From assembly GCA_018380195.1 (NCBI GenBank), contig JAGZUC010000009.1, positions 1-64,000 on the forward strand: a stretch of DNA of 64,000 bases, in the 5' to 3' direction. The position numbers and the translations under genes are program-made. Source of the DNA: Collinsella sp. Its GTDB lineage: Bacteria; Actinomycetota; Coriobacteriia; Coriobacteriales; Coriobacteriaceae. Shown here in pieces: positions 41,886-49,990 of the stretch. The notes beneath the pieces were generated by a model. The model was not told where the DNA came from and did not search any database. It was given only the letters and a program-made list of their open reading frames with translations. How positions within the stretch are numbered: position 1 is the stretch's first letter; each line of letters begins with the position of its first letter.

Positions 41886-42653
41886 CTAGTTGAACTGCTC
41901 GCGATACGCCTTGCAGACCTCATCGACCGGGCCGTCCATGCGAAGGTCACCCTTCTCAATCCAAACGGCACGCTGGCAGATGCGCTCAACCTGCTCCATG
42001 GAGTGCGAAACGAACAGAACCGTCACGTCACCGCTCTGGATAAAGTGCTGAATGCGAGCCTCACACTTCTGCTGGAAGAACACATCACCGACGGACAGCG
42101 TCTCGTCAACGATAAGAATATCGGGCTCGGTAATCGTCGCGATTGCAAAGGCGATACGCGCCACCATGCCCGAGGAGAAGTTCTTAAGCGGCATATCGAC
42201 AAAGTTCTGAAGCTCAGCGAACTCAATAATGCCGTCAAAGTTGGCGTCGATGAACTCCTTGGTATAGCCGAGCAGGGCGCCGTTCAGATAGATGTTCTCG
42301 CGGGCGGTCAACTCGGGGTCAAAACCGGCACCAAGCTCAATCAGCGGCGCAATGTTACCGTGCACCTTAACGCTGCCCTCGCTAGGCTCAAGCACACCGG
42401 CGATAATCTTGAGCATCGTAGACTTACCGGAACCATTGGTGCCAACCAGACCGACAACTTCGCCGCGATGAATATCGAACGAGATGTGCTTAAGCGCTCT
42501 AAACTCCTCAAAGAACAGCTCGTGCTTGGCAAGCTTGATGAAGTACTCCTTGAGGTTGGTCAGCGACTCGGACGCCATGTTAAAAATCATGGTGACGTCG
42601 TCGACCTCGACAGCCAGAGGCTGCTCGCTGTAATCAACAACAGATTCAGTCAT
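41886..42653 (-). CDS. ABC transporter ATPase for polysaccharide export (Wzt/TagH-like)
   Basis: The protein has 255 aa from the ATG at 42653 (AAGGAG 7 bases upstream). Walker A GTNGSGKST, ABC signature NFSSGMVARI and Walker B ILIVDETLSVGD are intact. The N-terminal PLAVEVDDVTMIFNMASESLTNLKEYFIK is the typical lead-in of Wzt/TagH proteins. There is no C-terminal carbohydrate-binding module. It pairs with the permease directly upstream, so exports an undecaprenyl-linked glycan or teichoic-type polymer. Confidence 0.93.
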   Translation of the reverse strand: MTESVVDYSEQPLAVEVDDVTMIFNMASESLTNLKEYFIKLAKHELFFEEFRALKHISFDIHRGEVVGLVGTNGSGKSTMLKIIAGVLEPSEGSVKVHGNIAPLIELGAGFDPELTARENIYLNGALLGYTKEFIDANFDGIIEFAELQNFVDMPLKNFSSGMVARIAFAIATITEPDILIVDETLSVGDVFFQQKCEARIQHFIQSGDVTVLFVSHSMEQVERICQRAVWIEKGDLRMDGPVDEVCKAYREQFN

Positions 42654-42664
42654 CACAGCACTCC

Positions 42665-43510
42665 TTAGATGTAGAGGATGAACTTGCGCTCGGATTTATG
42701 GAACACGGTGTAGCCAATAACAAGCGCAAGAACCGCCCAAGCGACGCACATACCAAACGTCATAAGCGAGGGCGTAGTCTGGAACAGGAAGATATCGCGC
42801 ATAAACTGCAGGTAGTTATACATGGGGTTCGCATAGACCAGAATGCGCACGAGATGCGGCATTTGCGCAACGAAGTCGGTCGTCCAGAAAATAGGCGTGA
42901 TATAAGTCCACGCCGTGATGACAACACTCCACAGATGCATGACATCGCGGAAGAAGACCGTAAGGGCAGAGAGCATCATGCCCAGGCCCATGCAGAAGCA
43001 CATAAGCAGCAGCAGGCAGACCGGCAGCAGAATAAGGTGCCAAGAAGGCATAACGTGGAACCACAGCATAACGATGGCAACGGCGACCAGCGAGAAGGCA
43101 AAGTTAACCAGCGAGAAGAGCACCTTCTGTACTGGGAAGACCCAGCGGTGCACCTTAACCTTCTTGAGTAGCGGGGCAGCACCCACGATCGACGTCAGGG
43201 CCTGGTTCGTAGACTCGGACATGACGGCAAAGGTGACGTTACCCACGATCAAGTACAGCGGGTACATCTCGGGCGTAATTGAGCCATTGCGGCCCTGGGC
43301 AAAAATCGTCGAGAACACGATGGCCATGACGATCATCATCAGCAGCGGGTTGAGCACCGACCATGCGACGCCCAGAACGCTACGGCGATACTTGATCTTA
43401 AAATCCTTGGTAACCAGCTGACGAAGGATAAACGCGTCCTTCTCAAATTCGTTCTTAGCAAACGTCGCAGGCAGACTGCGAGTTTCTTGTTGCTTTGTCT
43501 GATCCGACAC
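42665..43510 (-). CDS. ABC-2 type polysaccharide export permease (Wzm/TagG-like)
   Basis: The protein has 281 aa from the GTG at 43510 (AAAGGAG 8 bases upstream). Six membrane helices; the N-terminal RQLVTKDFKIKYRRSVLGVAWSVLNPL motif is characteristic of ABC-2 glycan permeases. It is the partner of the ATPase. Divergent from the plus-strand GT2 gene at 43671. Confidence 0.93.
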   Translation of the reverse strand: MSDQTKQQETRSLPATFAKNEFEKDAFILRQLVTKDFKIKYRRSVLGVAWSVLNPLLMMIVMAIVFSTIFAQGRNGSITPEMYPLYLIVGNVTFAVMSESTNQALTSIVGAAPLLKKVKVHRWVFPVQKVLFSLVNFAFSLVAVAIVMLWFHVMPSWHLILLPVCLLLLMCFCMGLGMMLSALTVFFRDVMHLWSVVITAWTYITPIFWTTDFVAQMPHLVRILVYANPMYNYLQFMRDIFLFQTTPSLMTFGMCVAWAVLALVIGYTVFHKSERKFILYI

Positions 43511-43670
43511 GGATGCAACTCCTTTACTCGTAATCGTTGACAAACGAACAGTATAGACCCGACGGCCATGCAAGCGATTCGCGCAACAAAACTGGAGAAC
43601 TAACCCACATCTTAGGATGCCAGGCCCAAACGGCTATACTTTCTAGGATTGAATGTATAAGGAGCATTAA

Positions 43671-44642
43671 GTGAATTCTGAATCCATCGCCGTCATCATC
43701 CCTTGCTACAACGAAGCGCTCACGATCGGCAAAGTCATCGACGACTTTCACCGCGAGCTTCCGCAGGCGACGGTCTATGTCTATGACAACAACTCGTCGG
43801 ACGATACCTCACGCATTGCCACCGAGCACGGCGCCACAGTCCGCTTTGAGCCCCGTCAGGGAAAGGGCAACGTGTGCCGCCAGATGTTTCGCGATATCGA
43901 CGCCGATTGCTACCTGATGGTCGACGGAGACGACACCTACCCCGCCGAGGCGGCCAAGGCCCTCTGCGAGCCCATCCTTAACGGCACGGCCGACATGACC
44001 GTAGGCGATCGCCTTTCCAACGGCACCTACGCCGAGGAGAACAAGCGTGCCTTCCACGGCTTTGGCAATAATCTGGTCCGCGCCATGATCAAGTGGATCT
44101 ATGGCTACAGCTTCGATGACGTCATGACAGGCTACCGCGCCATGAGCCGCCCGTTCGTTAAAACCTTCCCAGTGCTTTCCGAGGGCTTTCAGATCGAAAC
44201 CGAGCTCTCGATCCACGCCGTCGACCACCGCTGGCGCATCAAAGATGTGCCCATCGAGTACCGCGACCGTCCCGAGGGTTCCGAGTCCAAACTCAACACC
44301 GTGAGCGACGGCATTAAAGTCGTTGCGATGATCGGCACGCTGTTCAAGGACTACCGCCCGCTGAAGTTCTTCAGCCTCGTTGCGCTTCTGTTCGCGGTAT
44401 TCGGCCTCGCCCTGGGCATGCCCATCGTTGTCGAATATTTCCAGACCGGCCTCGTCCCGCGCTTCCCCACCGCTATGCTCGCCGCCTCGTTTATGTTCCT
44501 GTGCGGCCTGAGCCTTGCGACCGGCTTCATCCTAGATTCTGTAGCAAAGGTCGAAAAAAAGCAGTGGGAGGTCAACGTGTACAGCAAATACGCCTACGAC
44601 GACCAGCCCGGCCACCCTACTTCCATGCCAAGCGAGAGGTAG
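43671..44642 (+). CDS. GT2 glycosyltransferase, polyprenyl-phosphate-hexose type, with membrane anchor
   Basis: The protein has 323 aa from the GTG at 43671 (AAGGAG at 43659). Dolichyl-phosphate mannosyltransferase-like GT-A domain at 1-220: IPCYNEALTIGKVIDDF, DNNSSDDT, metal-binding VDGDDTYP, RLSNGTY. Two membrane helices end the protein (about 225-250 and 265-290). It likely makes polyprenyl-phospho-sugar donors for envelope glycans. It is flanked by the export pair and the rhamnose genes. Confidence 0.9.
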   Translation: MNSESIAVIIPCYNEALTIGKVIDDFHRELPQATVYVYDNNSSDDTSRIATEHGATVRFEPRQGKGNVCRQMFRDIDADCYLMVDGDDTYPAEAAKALCEPILNGTADMTVGDRLSNGTYAEENKRAFHGFGNNLVRAMIKWIYGYSFDDVMTGYRAMSRPFVKTFPVLSEGFQIETELSIHAVDHRWRIKDVPIEYRDRPEGSESKLNTVSDGIKVVAMIGTLFKDYRPLKFFSLVALLFAVFGLALGMPIVVEYFQTGLVPRFPTAMLAASFMFLCGLSLATGFILDSVAKVEKKQWEVNVYSKYAYDDQPGHPTSMPSER

Positions 44643-44693
44643 ATCTTCCGCAAAATACTATTGGCACCACTGCGCAGATAGCCACCAACAAGA

Positions 44694-44723
44694 AAAGCCG
44701 CCGTTAAAGAACGGCGGCTTTTA
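44694..44723. terminator. Bidirectional terminator between convergent genes
   Basis: AAAAGCCGCCGTT (44694-44706) and AACGGCGGCTTTT (44711-44723) pair with a four-base loop and have A/T runs on both sides. It serves the GT2 gene on the left and rmlCD on the right. Confidence 0.9.
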
Positions 44724-44744
44724 CTCTCGAAAAGTTAATAGCGG

Positions 44745-46199
44745 CTAGAGCGTCTTGATGTACTCCCCCAGCTCTTCCTCCCAGTCGGGCATGTGGAAGC
44801 TGGCAGCCTCGAGCTTGGACAGGTCGAGCGCGGAGTGGACCGGGCGCGGGGCGACGGGGCCCTCGGCGCTCGCGTAGTAGTCGGCGGTCGATACCGGCAC
44901 GACCCTGTCCCCGTTGCCGTTGGCGGCCTCGAAGACGGCGCGGGCGATATCGGCCCAGGACTTGACGGCGCCGGAGCCGGTGCAGTCGTAGGTGCCGTAG
45001 GGGGCGTGCGTCCCCAGCACGTGGAAGATGGCCTGTGCCATGTCGCGCGTGAAGGTCAGGCGGCCCAGCTGGTCGTCCACGACGGTGATCTGCTCCAACT
45101 TGTCGTCCGGGTCGGCGACGCGGTCGGACAGGCCCTTCATGGTCTTGACGAAGTTGTGGCCCTCGCCGATGACCCAGCTGGAGCGCATGATGTAGTGGCG
45201 CGGGCATCCCGCCACGGCGATGTCGCCGGCGGCCTTGGTCTGGCCGTAGACGGACAGCGGGGAGAAGGGCTCCTCCTCGGTGTGCACCTCGGCGGTGCCG
45301 TCGAAGACGTAGTCGCTGGACACGTGGACGAGGGTGATCCCGTGCTCGGCGCAGGTGCGTGCGAGCAGGGCGGGACCGGTCGCGTTGGCCTTCCAGGCGA
45401 TGGCGCGGCCCTCGGGGGTCTCCGCTTTATCCACGGCCGTGTAGGCGCCGCAGTTGATCACGGTGCCGTAGAGCGACCAGTCGTACTGTGTGTAGGCGTC
45501 CGGGTCTGACATATCGAAGGTGTCGATGTCGCAGAAGTCGAAGTCCTTGGCGACGCCGCGCTCCTCCGCCAGCCTGCGCACAGCATGGCCCAGCTGGCCG
45601 TTGCAGCCGGTGACGAGCGTCCTCTTGGGCGCCATTGGGACGACGTCCCTGAGCATCGGGTGGTTGAGGTCGGCCTCGGAGACGGTGGCCTCATCGAGCG
45701 GGATCGGCCACTCGATGGCGAGCTCGGGGTCGGCGAGGTTCACGAAGGTGTAGGTCTTCTTGAGCTCGAGGGACCAGTGGGCGTCCACCAGGTAGGTGTA
45801 GGCGGTGCCGTCCTCCAGGGCCTGGAAGGAGTTGCCCACGCCGCACGGGACGTAGATGGCCTTGGACGGGTCGAGCGTGCAGGTGAACACCTTCCCGTAG
45901 GTCTCGCTGCCCTCGCGCAGGTCCACCCAGGCGCCGAAGACGCTGCCGCGCGCCACGGAGATGAACTTGTCCCAGGGCTCGGCGTGGATGCCGCGGGTGA
46001 CGCCGCGGCTGTCGTTGTAGGAGATGTTGTTCTGGACGACCCTGAGGTCCGGGATGCCCAGGGCGGTCATCTTGGCGCGCTGCCAGTTCTCCTTGAACCA
46101 GCCGCGCGAGTCGCCGTGGACGGCGAGGTCGACGACCTTGAGGCCCTCGATGCCGGTCTCGGCGACGGAGAGGTCCTTCTCGAATGCGATGTCTGCCAT
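44745..46199 (-). CDS. rmlCD: Fused dTDP-4-dehydrorhamnose 3,5-epimerase and reductase
   Basis: The protein has 484 aa. Residues 1-185 are the cupin epimerase (catalytic His72 in RGIHAEP, YVPCGVGNSFQALED). Residues 193-484 are the SDR reductase: GCNGQLG at 198-204, YVFDGTAEV and the catalytic YGQTK. It makes dTDP-L-rhamnose in one chain. The same fusion occurs in bifidobacteria. It has noticeably higher GC than the genes right of 47400. Confidence 0.95.
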   Translation of the reverse strand: MADIAFEKDLSVAETGIEGLKVVDLAVHGDSRGWFKENWQRAKMTALGIPDLRVVQNNISYNDSRGVTRGIHAEPWDKFISVARGSVFGAWVDLREGSETYGKVFTCTLDPSKAIYVPCGVGNSFQALEDGTAYTYLVDAHWSLELKKTYTFVNLADPELAIEWPIPLDEATVSEADLNHPMLRDVVPMAPKRTLVTGCNGQLGHAVRRLAEERGVAKDFDFCDIDTFDMSDPDAYTQYDWSLYGTVINCGAYTAVDKAETPEGRAIAWKANATGPALLARTCAEHGITLVHVSSDYVFDGTAEVHTEEEPFSPLSVYGQTKAAGDIAVAGCPRHYIMRSSWVIGEGHNFVKTMKGLSDRVADPDDKLEQITVVDDQLGRLTFTRDMAQAIFHVLGTHAPYGTYDCTGSGAVKSWADIARAVFEAANGNGDRVVPVSTADYYASAEGPVAPRPVHSALDLSKLEAASFHMPDWEEELGEYIKTL

Positions 46200-46235
46200 G
46201 TGGGAAAAGCTCCTATCGAAGAGGTTGTATAACCG

Positions 46236-46296
46236 GGGGCGCCCGCGCGGGGCCGCAGGGTCATCCCCATGCCCTGCGGCCCCGCGCGGGCGCCCC
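46236..46296. repeat. 25-bp perfect inverted repeat between rmlB and rmlCD
   Basis: The arms 46236-46260 and 46272-46296 are complementary over 25 GC-rich bases with an 11-base loop. The outer bases start GGGGCGCCCGCGCGG. It lies 27 bases after the rmlB stop and 37 bases before the rmlCD start. Confidence 0.85.
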
Positions 46297-46322
46297 GCGG
46301 TGCGGTTCGCCGGAATGCAGTC

Positions 46323-47342
46323 TTACTGGCCCTGTGCGCGGTAGCGGGCCTCGGTGGCCTCCTTGGCGGGGCGCCACCAGGACTCGTTGGCGACGTACCA
46401 GTCGATGGTCCGCTTGAGCCCCTCGGCGAAGTCGGTGTGGGCCGGCCTCCAGCCCAGCTCGCGCTGGAGCTTGGTGGAGTCGATGGCGTAGCGGCGGTCG
46501 TGGCCCGGGCGGTCGGCGACCCAGTCGAAGTCCTCGGGGTCGCGGCCCATGGCCGTGAGGATCATGCGCAGGACGGTGATGTTGTTCTTCTCGCCATTTG
46601 CGCCGATGAGGTAGGTCTCCCCCATCCGTCCCTTCGTGAGGATGTCCCACACGGCCGAGGAGTGGTCCTCGGTGTGGATCCAGTCGCGGACGTTCTCGCC
46701 GCGGCCGTAGAGCTTGGGGCGCACGCCGTCGACGATGTTGGTGATCTGCCTGGGGATGAACTTCTCCACGTGCTGGTAGGGGCCGTAGTTGTTGGAGCAG
46801 TTGGAGATCGTGGTGCGCAGGCCGTAGGTGCGGGTCCAGGCGCGCACGAGCATGTCGGAGGACGCCTTGGTCGAGCTGTAGGGGCTCGAGGGCTTATAGG
46901 GCGTCTCCTCGGTGAACTTCGCCGGGTCGTCGAGCGCCAGGTCGCCGTAGACCTCGTCGGTTGAGACGTGGTGGTAGCGGACGCCATATTTGCGGACGGC
47001 CTCCAGCAGGCGGAAGGTGCCCTCCACGTTGGTGCGCAGGAAGGGCTCCGGGTCGGCGATGGAGTTGTCGTTGTGGCTCTCTGCGGCGTAGTGCACGATC
47101 GCGTCGTGGCCCGGGACGATACGGTCCAGCAGCCCGGCGTCGCAGATGTCGCCCACGACGAGCTCCACGCGGTCGGCCGGCAGCCCGGCGATGTTCTCGG
47201 GGTTGCCGGCGTAGGTCAGCTTGTCCAGGACGGTGACGTGGACGCCCGGGTGGTTGTCCACCACGTAGTGCACGAAGTTGCTGCCGATGAAGCCGCAGCC
47301 GCCCGTGACGATGATGTTCTTGGGTTCAAAGATCTCAGACAT
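46323..47342 (-). CDS. rmlB: dTDP-glucose 4,6-dehydratase
   Basis: The protein has 339 aa from the ATG at 47342 (MSEIFEPKNIIVTGG); the SD is weak. Extended SDR: NAD motif GGCGFIGSNF at 14-23, STDEVYGDL with catalytic Asp/Glu, YSSTKASSDML with catalytic Tyr/Lys. It makes the 4-keto-6-deoxy intermediate for rhamnose. Upstream are the AT-richer DUF4869/P-loop genes. Confidence 0.97.
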   Translation of the reverse strand: MSEIFEPKNIIVTGGCGFIGSNFVHYVVDNHPGVHVTVLDKLTYAGNPENIAGLPADRVELVVGDICDAGLLDRIVPGHDAIVHYAAESHNDNSIADPEPFLRTNVEGTFRLLEAVRKYGVRYHHVSTDEVYGDLALDDPAKFTEETPYKPSSPYSSTKASSDMLVRAWTRTYGLRTTISNCSNNYGPYQHVEKFIPRQITNIVDGVRPKLYGRGENVRDWIHTEDHSSAVWDILTKGRMGETYLIGANGEKNNITVLRMILTAMGRDPEDFDWVADRPGHDRRYAIDSTKLQRELGWRPAHTDFAEGLKRTIDWYVANESWWRPAKEATEARYRAQGQ

Positions 47343-47417
47343 GAAAATCCAATCTGAAGCATGTACAGCTTCTTTAGTATGCCGCAGGAAGTGACGACGC
47401 GACACTATTCAACAAAA

Positions 47418-48392
47418 CTATCGGACATTTCGGCATGCGATAAGAGCCATAACCTTCGCAGAATTACCTCCCGTACAAAACGCCTCCGGAATGCAGTCTT
47501 TGTCGTAGTGAAAAACCGAATCCTCAGTTATTTCACGTAAGTACTTATAGAAGAAATCCTCCCAGCTTTTAAACTTCTCGCTGTTTACAAAGGCTTCTGG
47601 GGTTTCCAAAACCGTCTTAACATCTAGCCCTGAAATTACGCCGGAGCTCAGCAGAAGCCATTCGAACGACTCGGGAAGACAAACCGTAACAGTATCGCGG
47701 TGAATGTCTTGCAGCTTAAGGACGCGGTCCGCATAGCACCCAAATGCCGCTCCGTCCGCAACAACAAACACGCGATCGTCGAGATGCTGATCCAACCAGC
47801 GCAAAATCGCGCTGTTCGTCATGGCTGAAGTACAGGTAAGCTCACTGTCAGCGAAATGCCGTTCAAAGAACTGGAAACCAGACTTACTGTCCTCGCATAG
47901 AAGGATAGAAAAGTCCTGTTTTGGCGCCGACCGGGAAATAGCATAACGATGATTCCCGCGATCTTGATAAACAGGGATGAAAGAATGGTATTTTCCGCTC
48001 GTCTTAATCTTGTAAATCTCATCCACGCTATACGGAAGATTGGGGAAATCAGCCCTTGAGATCAGCACGAAATAATTCGAGGAATACAGCACATGATGGG
48101 CAAACTCATCAGAATGAATCTCTTTTAAGCCCTCATCGACAAATACAATCGAGTCATGAACGGACGAAAGCTGGTTTCGCCAATCATAATCGGTCAAAGC
48201 GACACAGGGACAATCACATTGCAAGGAAACACCCGACTGCTCGCCCGTTCGCATGTAGTCTGCGACCATGTCAAACAGTGTCGTCTTACCCGTGCCGCTA
48301 TCGCCACGCACAATAGTGATGTTCCGCTTGATGGTAAATGTGTACTTAGTTCCCCTGCGGCGGGAAATCTTAACGAGATGCGAACCGTTCAT
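47418..48392 (-). CDS. P-loop ATPase-like protein of unknown function
   Basis: The protein has 324 aa. Walker A GDSGTGKTT is at 30-38 and Walker B IVFVDE at 82-87. The first 25 residues are basic. The rest (about 150-324) has no domain I recognise; YYFVL-type alpha/beta patterns suggest a second Rossmann-like half. Similar genes are often wrongly named translation initiation factor 2. It is 9 bases downstream of the DUF4869 gene and probably works with it. The GC is lower than in the rhamnose genes on both sides. Confidence 0.65.
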   Translation of the reverse strand: MNGSHLVKISRRRGTKYTFTIKRNITIVRGDSGTGKTTLFDMVADYMRTGEQSGVSLQCDCPCVALTDYDWRNQLSSVHDSIVFVDEGLKEIHSDEFAHHVLYSSNYFVLISRADFPNLPYSVDEIYKIKTSGKYHSFIPVYQDRGNHRYAISRSAPKQDFSILLCEDSKSGFQFFERHFADSELTCTSAMTNSAILRWLDQHLDDRVFVVADGAAFGCYADRVLKLQDIHRDTVTVCLPESFEWLLLSSGVISGLDVKTVLETPEAFVNSEKFKSWEDFFYKYLREITEDSVFHYDKDCIPEAFCTGGNSAKVMALIACRNVR

Positions 48393-48401
48393 AAGCAGTA
48401 C

Positions 48402-48851
48402 CTACAGATACGGAATCGACTCGTGAATCAATTCGGCCATGTTGTGAACGATTCGGCCGCTATTCACGACTTTAATTTTAAAATCCTCGCGACCAAAGTC
48501 CATCACATGATAGAGATTCACAACGAGCTTGCGGTCTTTTGCCATGTCGAGAATCCACTTGGCACAGTTGTCACCACAGGTAGAGGCGTTAAAAATATGC
48601 TTACGATCAAATCTCATAAGCAGCAGCGTTTTCACGCCACCAGAAAGCTGGAGTGGGGAGATGGATCCAAGCACAGGGCTTTCGATGACGTTTTCGGAGA
48701 CAACATCCGATCGATCGACATCTTTAATTATCGAGACTGCATGGGGATCCGTAATCCAAGTAGACCGGTAAGAGTTTTTGAAATATGTCGCTGTGTTGTA
48801 AATCGCTTCTGGCATATCGCCAAAGTAGACGCTTAACACATCCACTCCCAA
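48402..48851 (-). CDS. DUF4869 family protein
   Basis: The protein has 149 aa. It matches my memory of DUF4869 (YFGDMPEAIYNTATYFKN, SPVLGSISPLQLSGGVKTLL, FNASTCGDNCAKWIL). A conserved CGDNC motif (Cys near residues 92 and 96) is notable as a possible metal or redox site. The family is found in gut Firmicutes and Actinobacteria next to the P-loop gene. Its function is unknown. It lies just after the rmlA terminator. Confidence 0.7.
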   Translation of the reverse strand: MGVDVLSVYFGDMPEAIYNTATYFKNSYRSTWITDPHAVSIIKDVDRSDVVSENVIESPVLGSISPLQLSGGVKTLLLMRFDRKHIFNASTCGDNCAKWILDMAKDRKLVVNLYHVMDFGREDFKIKVVNSGRIVHNMAELIHESIPYL

Positions 48852-48886
48852 TCATATTGTCTTTATGGTCAACGTAATCATAACGA

Positions 48887-48914
48887 AAGGGGCCACCAGA
48901 TAAACGGTGACCCC
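48887..48914 (-). terminator. Hairpin terminator after rmlA
   Basis: GGGGCCACC (48889-48897) pairs with GGTGACCCC (48906-48914), one G-U, and on the minus strand is followed by TTTCG. It lies 20 bases past the rmlA stop, so rmlA may be transcribed apart from the DUF4869 pair. Confidence 0.6.
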
Positions 48915-48934
48915 TAAAAGAAAACAAGCTGGCG

Positions 48935-49834
48935 CTAGTACTCGCGCGGGCTGTTGACGATCTCGCCGGCGGCGACCTTCTTCAGGTGCTGCCCGTAGAC
49001 CGACTTGCCGTAGGCCTTGGCGGCCTCCTCCAGCTCCGCGGTGGTGATCCAGCCGTTCTCCCAGGCGATCTCCTCGGGCACGGACACGGGAAGGTCCTGT
49101 GAGTGCTCCACGGCGCGGACGAACTCCGCGGCCTCATGGAGCGACTCCATGGTGCCGGTGTCCAGCCACGCATAGCCGCGGCCCAGGGTGACGACGGAGA
49201 GCGTCCCCTCCTCCAGGTACATCTGGTTGAGCGTGGTGATCTCCAGCTCCCCGCGGGCCGACGGCTCGACGCTATGCGCCTTGGCGGCCACGTCGCCAGG
49301 GTAGAAGTACAGGCCGGTGACGGCGTAGGAGCTCTTGGGCTCCTCGGGCTTCTCCTCGATGGAGACGGCACGGCCCTCGCCGTCGAACTCCACGACGCCG
49401 AAGCGCTCGGGGTCGTCCACGTGGTAGCCGAAGACAGTGGCCCTGCCCGACTCGGCGTTCTGGACGGCGCGCGTCAGGTGGCGCGACAGGCCGTTGCCGT
49501 AGAAGATGTTGTCCCCGAGCACGAGGGCGCACGGCTCGCCGGCGATGAACTCCTCGCCGATGGTGAAGGCCTGGGCCAGGCCGTCCGGGCTGGGCTGCTC
49601 GGCGTAGGTGAGGTTCACGCCGTAGCGCGAGCCGTCCCCGAGCAGGCGCTCGAAGTTGGGCAGGTCCGTCGGGGTGGAGATGACCAGGATGTCCCGGACG
49701 CCCGCCAGCATGAGGGTGGACAGCGGGTAGTAGATCATGGGCTTGTCGTAGACCGGCAGCAGCTGCTTGGAGGTCACGAGCGTGAGCGGGTACAGGCGCG
49801 TGCCGGACCCGCCGGCGAGGATGATGCCTTTCAT
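48935..49834 (-). CDS. rmlA: Glucose-1-phosphate thymidylyltransferase
   Basis: The protein has 299 aa from the ATG at 49834 (AGAGG upstream). First rhamnose step, making dTDP-glucose. LAGGSGTRLYPLTLVTSKQLLPVYDKP at the N-terminus and the metal-binding VLGDN block are conserved. High GC like rmlB and rmlCD. Divergent from the GT2 gene at 49991. Confidence 0.97.
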   Translation of the reverse strand: MKGIILAGGSGTRLYPLTLVTSKQLLPVYDKPMIYYPLSTLMLAGVRDILVISTPTDLPNFERLLGDGSRYGVNLTYAEQPSPDGLAQAFTIGEEFIAGEPCALVLGDNIFYGNGLSRHLTRAVQNAESGRATVFGYHVDDPERFGVVEFDGEGRAVSIEEKPEEPKSSYAVTGLYFYPGDVAAKAHSVEPSARGELEITTLNQMYLEEGTLSVVTLGRGYAWLDTGTMESLHEAAEFVRAVEHSQDLPVSVPEEIAWENGWITTAELEEAAKAYGKSVYGQHLKKVAAGEIVNSPREY

Positions 49835-49990
49835 AATAATCCTCTCGATTGACAATCGTTGAGCAAAAGCCGCTGATTACAGATGCATAGTTAATTAAAT
49901 TATACGCACCGGCAGCAACCTCCCCGTCTTCTTATTTAAATCGGACAGCAGAAACACGCAACTCTTTCTGCATTTCTAGCGAGGCAACAA

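Noticed and set aside
47418..48392. Annotation as translation initiation factor 2
   Set aside because: The protein has Walker motifs but no G4 NKxD motif or IF2 domains; that database label is a propagated error.
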